9,337 bases of DNA from Odoribacteraceae bacterium (GTDB taxonomy: Bacteria; Bacteroidota; Bacteroidia; Bacteroidales; Marinifilaceae): the NCBI GenBank assembly GCA_031259905.1, contig JAIRKS010000172.1, positions 1 through 9,337 of the forward strand. The letters are read 5' to 3'. Within the stretch, counting starts at the first letter, position 1; every line of letters begins with the position of its first letter. Shown here one piece after another: positions 7,651 through 9,337 of the stretch. The position numbers were made by a program, and so were the translations under genes. A model generated the notes under the pieces. The model made no database searches, was not told where the DNA came from, and worked only from the letters and a program-made list of their open reading frames with translations.

Positions 7651-7914
7651 TTACTCTCGTTTCTTTTTTTCTTTTCCCGGTTTCCGGATGATCGCCCAGA
7701 ACACAAAACCGAACCCGAATAACACGACGGCCGGCGCCAGCGTGATGCGCCTGAAACTAAAAATATCGTAGTTAAAGGTGTCGGGCGAGCTTGCCCCCGC
7801 GCCCATCATCAGCACGAAACCAATGACGATGATCCCGAACCCGATGAGCAATTTCTTGTAATTATCCTTCGGCACGGGAAACCCGTCATCCTTCCCTTTA
7901 CGTTCATTGACCAT
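7651..7914 (-). CDS. DUF3098-family small membrane protein
   Basis: This is an 87-residue protein of unknown function that I assign to DUF3098 from memory of the family's pattern. It has a charged N-terminus, FPVPKDNYKKLLIG (12-25) leading into a first membrane helix (about 21-39) that ends LMMGAGASSPDTF, then IFSFRRITLAPAVVLFGFGF (51-70) starting a second helix (to about 77), and a very basic tail (KPGKEKKKRE, 78-87). Both termini probably face the cytoplasm. I take the ATG at 7914 because AAGGAA (7925-7920) is correctly placed before it; a start at 7947 would overlap ftsX by 17 nt and add 11 unconserved residues. In Bacteroidetes this gene commonly lies beside ftsX and uppP, which suggests, but does not show, a role in the envelope or in division. 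Confidence 0.88.
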   Translation of the reverse strand: MVNERKGKDDGFPVPKDNYKKLLIGFGIIVIGFVLMMGAGASSPDTFNYDIFSFRRITLAPAVVLFGFGFVFWAIIRKPGKEKKKRE

Positions 7915-7919
7915 AATTC

Positions 7920-7925
7920 TTCCTT
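7920..7925 (-). promoter_or_regulatory. Shine-Dalgarno site deciding the DUF3098 start
   Basis: On the minus strand AAGGAA precedes the ATG at 7914 with five bases between. It is the clearest ribosome-binding site in the window, where most genes lack a strong one, and it supports the shorter 87-residue protein over the upstream start at 7947. Confidence 0.65.
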
Positions 7926-7930
7926 GTTTT

Positions 7931-8800
7931 TTAAGTATATAAATCATTAAAATCCCTGTTCAAGTAACGACGAACGGAAAACCACGCCGAAAGCAACGAC
8001 AGCAAGATGCCGCAAATGACCACGAACGATACCGTGACAAGAAGCGTCCGCGCCTGCAGGAAATCGTACTCCAGCACCTGCCCGTAGTTTTCTTGCAGGA
8101 AGAACGCGCCCGACAGTAACAGCACGTTCGCCACCAGCGCCCCGAAGAAACCGCGCCACGCGCAGCCGCTCAAGAACGGGCGGGCGATAAACCCGGGACG
8201 AGCGCCCACGAGCTGCATGGTCTTGATGAGAAACCGCTGCGAGTAGACGGCAAGATGAATCGTGTTCCTGATCAACGTGAACGATATAAGCATCAACACC
8301 GCCGCCACGGAAAGAAAGCACAACGTGATCCGGCGCGTGTTCTCGTTAATGTCTTGCACCAGCAACTTCTGGTAGTGGACGTCATGCACGATGTCCAGCG
8401 CGCGCAATCCCTTCTCGATCACCGCCAGCGAGTCATTATTCGCGTACCGCGGGTTCACCTTGATCTCGACGGAGGGAAGGAGCGGGTTCGTGCCGAGGAT
8501 CGCCTCGAAGTCCTCGCCCATCTCTTCTTTAAAACTTTTGTCGGCCTGTTCGCTCGTGACGTAGAGGGAGGAGTAGGTGAAGGGACGCGTGTCGAGGATC
8601 TTCTGCACGCGCCTGATCTCGGCCTCGTTCGTGTTCTCCTTGATCACGACGAGCACGCTGATGTTCCGCATCACGTGATCCGATACCGCGCGAGCGTTCA
8701 ACAAAATGTACACGAGAGCGCCTATCATGACCAGCACTAACGCGATGCTGATCGTCGATACCACGCGTGACCCTCTTTCCCTGTGTAATCTTCGAGACAT
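7931..8800 (-). CDS. ftsX: Cell division ABC-transporter permease-like protein FtsX
   Basis: FtsX is the inner-membrane partner of the FtsE ATPase. Together they transmit a signal from the divisome to periplasmic cell-wall hydrolases. With the ATG at 8800 it has 289 residues: a basic cytoplasmic N-terminus (MSRRLHRERG), TM1 (about 17-36), an extracytoplasmic domain (about 40-155) and three more TM helices (about 158-177, 215-237, 250-275). The conserved cytoplasmic stretch after TM2, NTIHLAVYSQRFLIKTMQLV (179-198), is the FtsE-coupling region typical of the family. A GTG at 8809 would add three residues; I prefer the ATG because GTGAGA sits just before it and the promoter lies close upstream. 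ftsE is not adjacent, as is usual in Bacteroidetes. It is the first gene of the operon. Confidence 0.95.
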   Translation of the reverse strand: MSRRLHRERGSRVVSTISIALVLVMIGALVYILLNARAVSDHVMRNISVLVVIKENTNEAEIRRVQKILDTRPFTYSSLYVTSEQADKSFKEEMGEDFEAILGTNPLLPSVEIKVNPRYANNDSLAVIEKGLRALDIVHDVHYQKLLVQDINENTRRITLCFLSVAAVLMLISFTLIRNTIHLAVYSQRFLIKTMQLVGARPGFIARPFLSGCAWRGFFGALVANVLLLSGAFFLQENYGQVLEYDFLQARTLLVTVSFVVICGILLSLLSAWFSVRRYLNRDFNDLYT

Positions 8801-8823
8801 ATTTCTCACGGTTTAAAATCCCA

Positions 8824-8854
8824 CAAATGTAATATAGAAAAGCCCCGACCGCAA
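8824..8854 (-). promoter_or_regulatory. Bacteroidetes-type promoter for the ftsX operon
   Basis: On the minus strand TACATTTG (8831-8824) matches the Bacteroidetes -7 consensus TAnnTTTG exactly. Nineteen bases upstream lies TTGC (8854-8851), fitting the -33 TTG/TTTG element at the expected spacing. Transcription would start near 8818-8820, leaving a leader of only about 20 nt before the ftsX ATG. The upstream edge is about 65 bp from the 21-bp repeat array, so the array lies upstream of the promoter rather than in the leader. Confidence 0.7.
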
Positions 8855-8919
8855 GTATCTCCCCTTATTTTTCAGGGCAAACACGCCTTGACTTGCCGCG
8901 ACATCGCCATTCACGGCAG

Positions 8920-9129
8920 GGTATTTTACATTTTTACCCGGGTATTTCAAACTTTGTACAGGGCATTTCAAATTTCTGACAAGGCATTTCAAAGTTTGTA
9001 CAATGCATTTCAAACTTTGTACAGGGCATTTCAAACTTTGTACAGGGCATTTCAAAGTTTGTACAGGGCATTTCAAACTTTGTACAAGGCATTTCAAAGT
9101 TTGTACAGAGCACCTAAAACTCGCAGGAG
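8920..9129. repeat. Ten gapless 21-bp tandem repeats upstream of the ftsX promoter
   Basis: Ten units of exactly 21 bp start at 8920, 8941, 8962, 8983, 9004, 9025, 9046, 9067, 9088 and 9109. The consensus is GGCATTTCAAA, then C or G, then TTTGTACA, then G or A. The first, third and tenth units are degenerate; the other seven are almost identical. Each good unit holds the 9-bp dyad CAAA-(C/G)-TTTG and the palindrome TGTACA. The only frequent change is the dyad's central pair (C, G, C, C, G, C, G in units 2 and 4-9), which leaves the dyad the same read from the other strand. The array is AT-rich inside GC-rich surroundings. On the minus strand each unit reads AAATGCC, the anchor also seen in the left array. 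It is non-coding despite an open frame. Confidence 0.95.
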
Positions 9130-9156
9130 GCAAGGCCACGTTTGCCGGGGCGCGGG

Positions 9157-9190
9157 CGATTCTCCCTGGAAATCACGGCAACATGAAAGC
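9157..9190 (+). repeat. Right copy of the ~35-bp element shared with 250-284
   Basis: It has CGATT, CTCCCTGG, a short A-rich stretch, then ACGGCAACATGAA (9175-9187), identical over 13 bp to 270-282. As on the left, it lies between the end of a minus-strand gene (stop at 9266) and a 21-bp array, in the same orientation. Its right end touches the hairpin at 9189-9208. Confidence 0.6.
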
Positions 9191-9208
9191 CCCGGAATAC
9201 ACCGGGGC
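9189..9208 (-). terminator. Hairpin, likely part of the terminator of the gene at the right edge
   Basis: GCCCCGG (9189-9195) pairs with CCGGGGC (9202-9208) around a 6-base loop. On the minus strand the stem is followed by TTTC, a short T run, so it could end transcripts coming from the partial gene at 9266-9337. Confidence 0.55.
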
Positions 9209-9213
9209 CCCGG

Positions 9214-9245
9214 CCCGGGACGGTTCAACGAGATACCGTCCCGGG
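9214..9245. terminator. Strong 11-bp hairpin downstream of the right-edge gene
   Basis: CCCGGGACGGT (9214-9224) pairs perfectly with ACCGTCCCGGG (9235-9245) around a 10-base loop. It begins 20 nt after the stop of the minus-strand gene at the right edge. It is the strongest simple stem in the window. On the plus strand it is followed by ACTTTCTTC, and on the minus strand by the second hairpin, so it may work in either direction or protect a 3' end. Confidence 0.6.
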
Positions 9246-9265
9246 ACTTTCTTCGCGTCGCTCGT

Positions 9266-9337
9266 TCACCTTCCCCGACGGCGTATCCAGATGGCGATCA
9301 AGACGGCAACGAGTATGGCGGGGAAGCCGCCGACCCA
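9266..9337 (-). CDS. C-terminal end of a membrane protein (partial, runs off window)
   Basis: The minus strand is open from the window edge to a TGA at 9266-9268, encoding 23 residues: a hydrophobic segment (WVGGFPAILVAVLIAIWI) followed by the basic tail RRRGR. That is a membrane helix ending on the positive, cytoplasmic side. Two hairpins follow the stop at once, which supports a real gene end. The family cannot be identified from so little sequence. It would be the gene preceding ftsX, but the hairpins and the separate ftsX promoter suggest a different transcription unit. Confidence 0.5.
   Translation of the reverse strand, partial: WVGGFPAILVAVLIAIWIRRRGR

Noticed and set aside
8920..9129. 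Plasmid or phage iteron origin
   Set aside because: The 21-bp period is iteron-like, but the surroundings are core chromosomal genes and no rep, par or integrase gene is in view. It cannot be excluded for sequence beyond the window.
8813..9139. Minus-strand open frame with Cys-containing heptad repeats upstream of ftsX
   Set aside because: It is a translation of the 21-bp DNA repeat and runs through the ftsX promoter, ending 12 nt before ftsX. No plausible ribosome-binding site or family.
1..9190. Inversion of the operon by recombination between the flanking arrays
   Set aside because: The arrays share period and a short anchor but not long identical stretches, and no invertase gene or site is present.
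9183..9337. Plus-strand open frame beginning at the ATG of the shared 13-mer and running off the window
   Set aside because: It crosses both hairpins and lies antisense to the membrane-protein tail. The left copy of the 13-mer gives only a 12-codon frame, so the ATG is not conserved as a start of a protein.

Overview
The window looks like a chromosomal segment from a GC-rich member of the Bacteroidales. Three things point there: a small DUF3098-type membrane protein sits between ftsX and uppP, a TAnnTTTG-type promoter box lies upstream of ftsX, and most starts lack a strong Shine-Dalgarno site. I cannot name the genus from sequence alone.

Layout. Eight complete genes on the minus strand fill 460-8800 and read right to left: ftsX, the DUF3098 gene, uppP, truB, queA, mfd, coaX, lptC. 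Junctions are a 4-nt overlap (uppP/truB, coaX/lptC), a 17-nt overlap (mfd/coaX), direct abutment (DUF3098/uppP), or gaps of 9-16 nt. This is almost certainly one transcription unit, with a good Bacteroidetes-type promoter at 8824-8854. At the right edge (9266-9337) is the C-terminal tail of another minus-strand membrane protein, followed by two strong hairpins (9189-9245).

The operon mixes envelope work and information processing. FtsX acts at the divisome and in cell-wall hydrolysis control, UppP recycles the undecaprenyl carrier, and LptC takes part in LPS export. TruB and QueA modify tRNA, Mfd couples transcription to repair, and CoaX makes phosphopantothenate for CoA. All are ordinary core genes with intact motifs.

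The unusual part is non-coding. Two arrays built on a 21-bp period bracket the operon: 1-229 beyond the lptC end (cut by the window edge) and 8920-9129 upstream of the ftsX promoter. Most repeat units carry a dyad, usually with a single central G/C pair. In the left array the dyad arms differ between units but change symmetrically, and dyad axes fall 10.5 or 21 bp apart, that is, one or two DNA helical turns. The right array has ten gapless units whose dyad centre flips between C and G. Both arrays share an AATGCC/AATGTC-type anchor in opposite orientations. Both are also accompanied on the same side by a related ~35-bp element (250-284 and 9157-9190) that contains an identical 13-mer. I do not recognise this composite element. 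It is the best candidate here for something undescribed, either a helically phased binding platform or a dispersed structured repeat.
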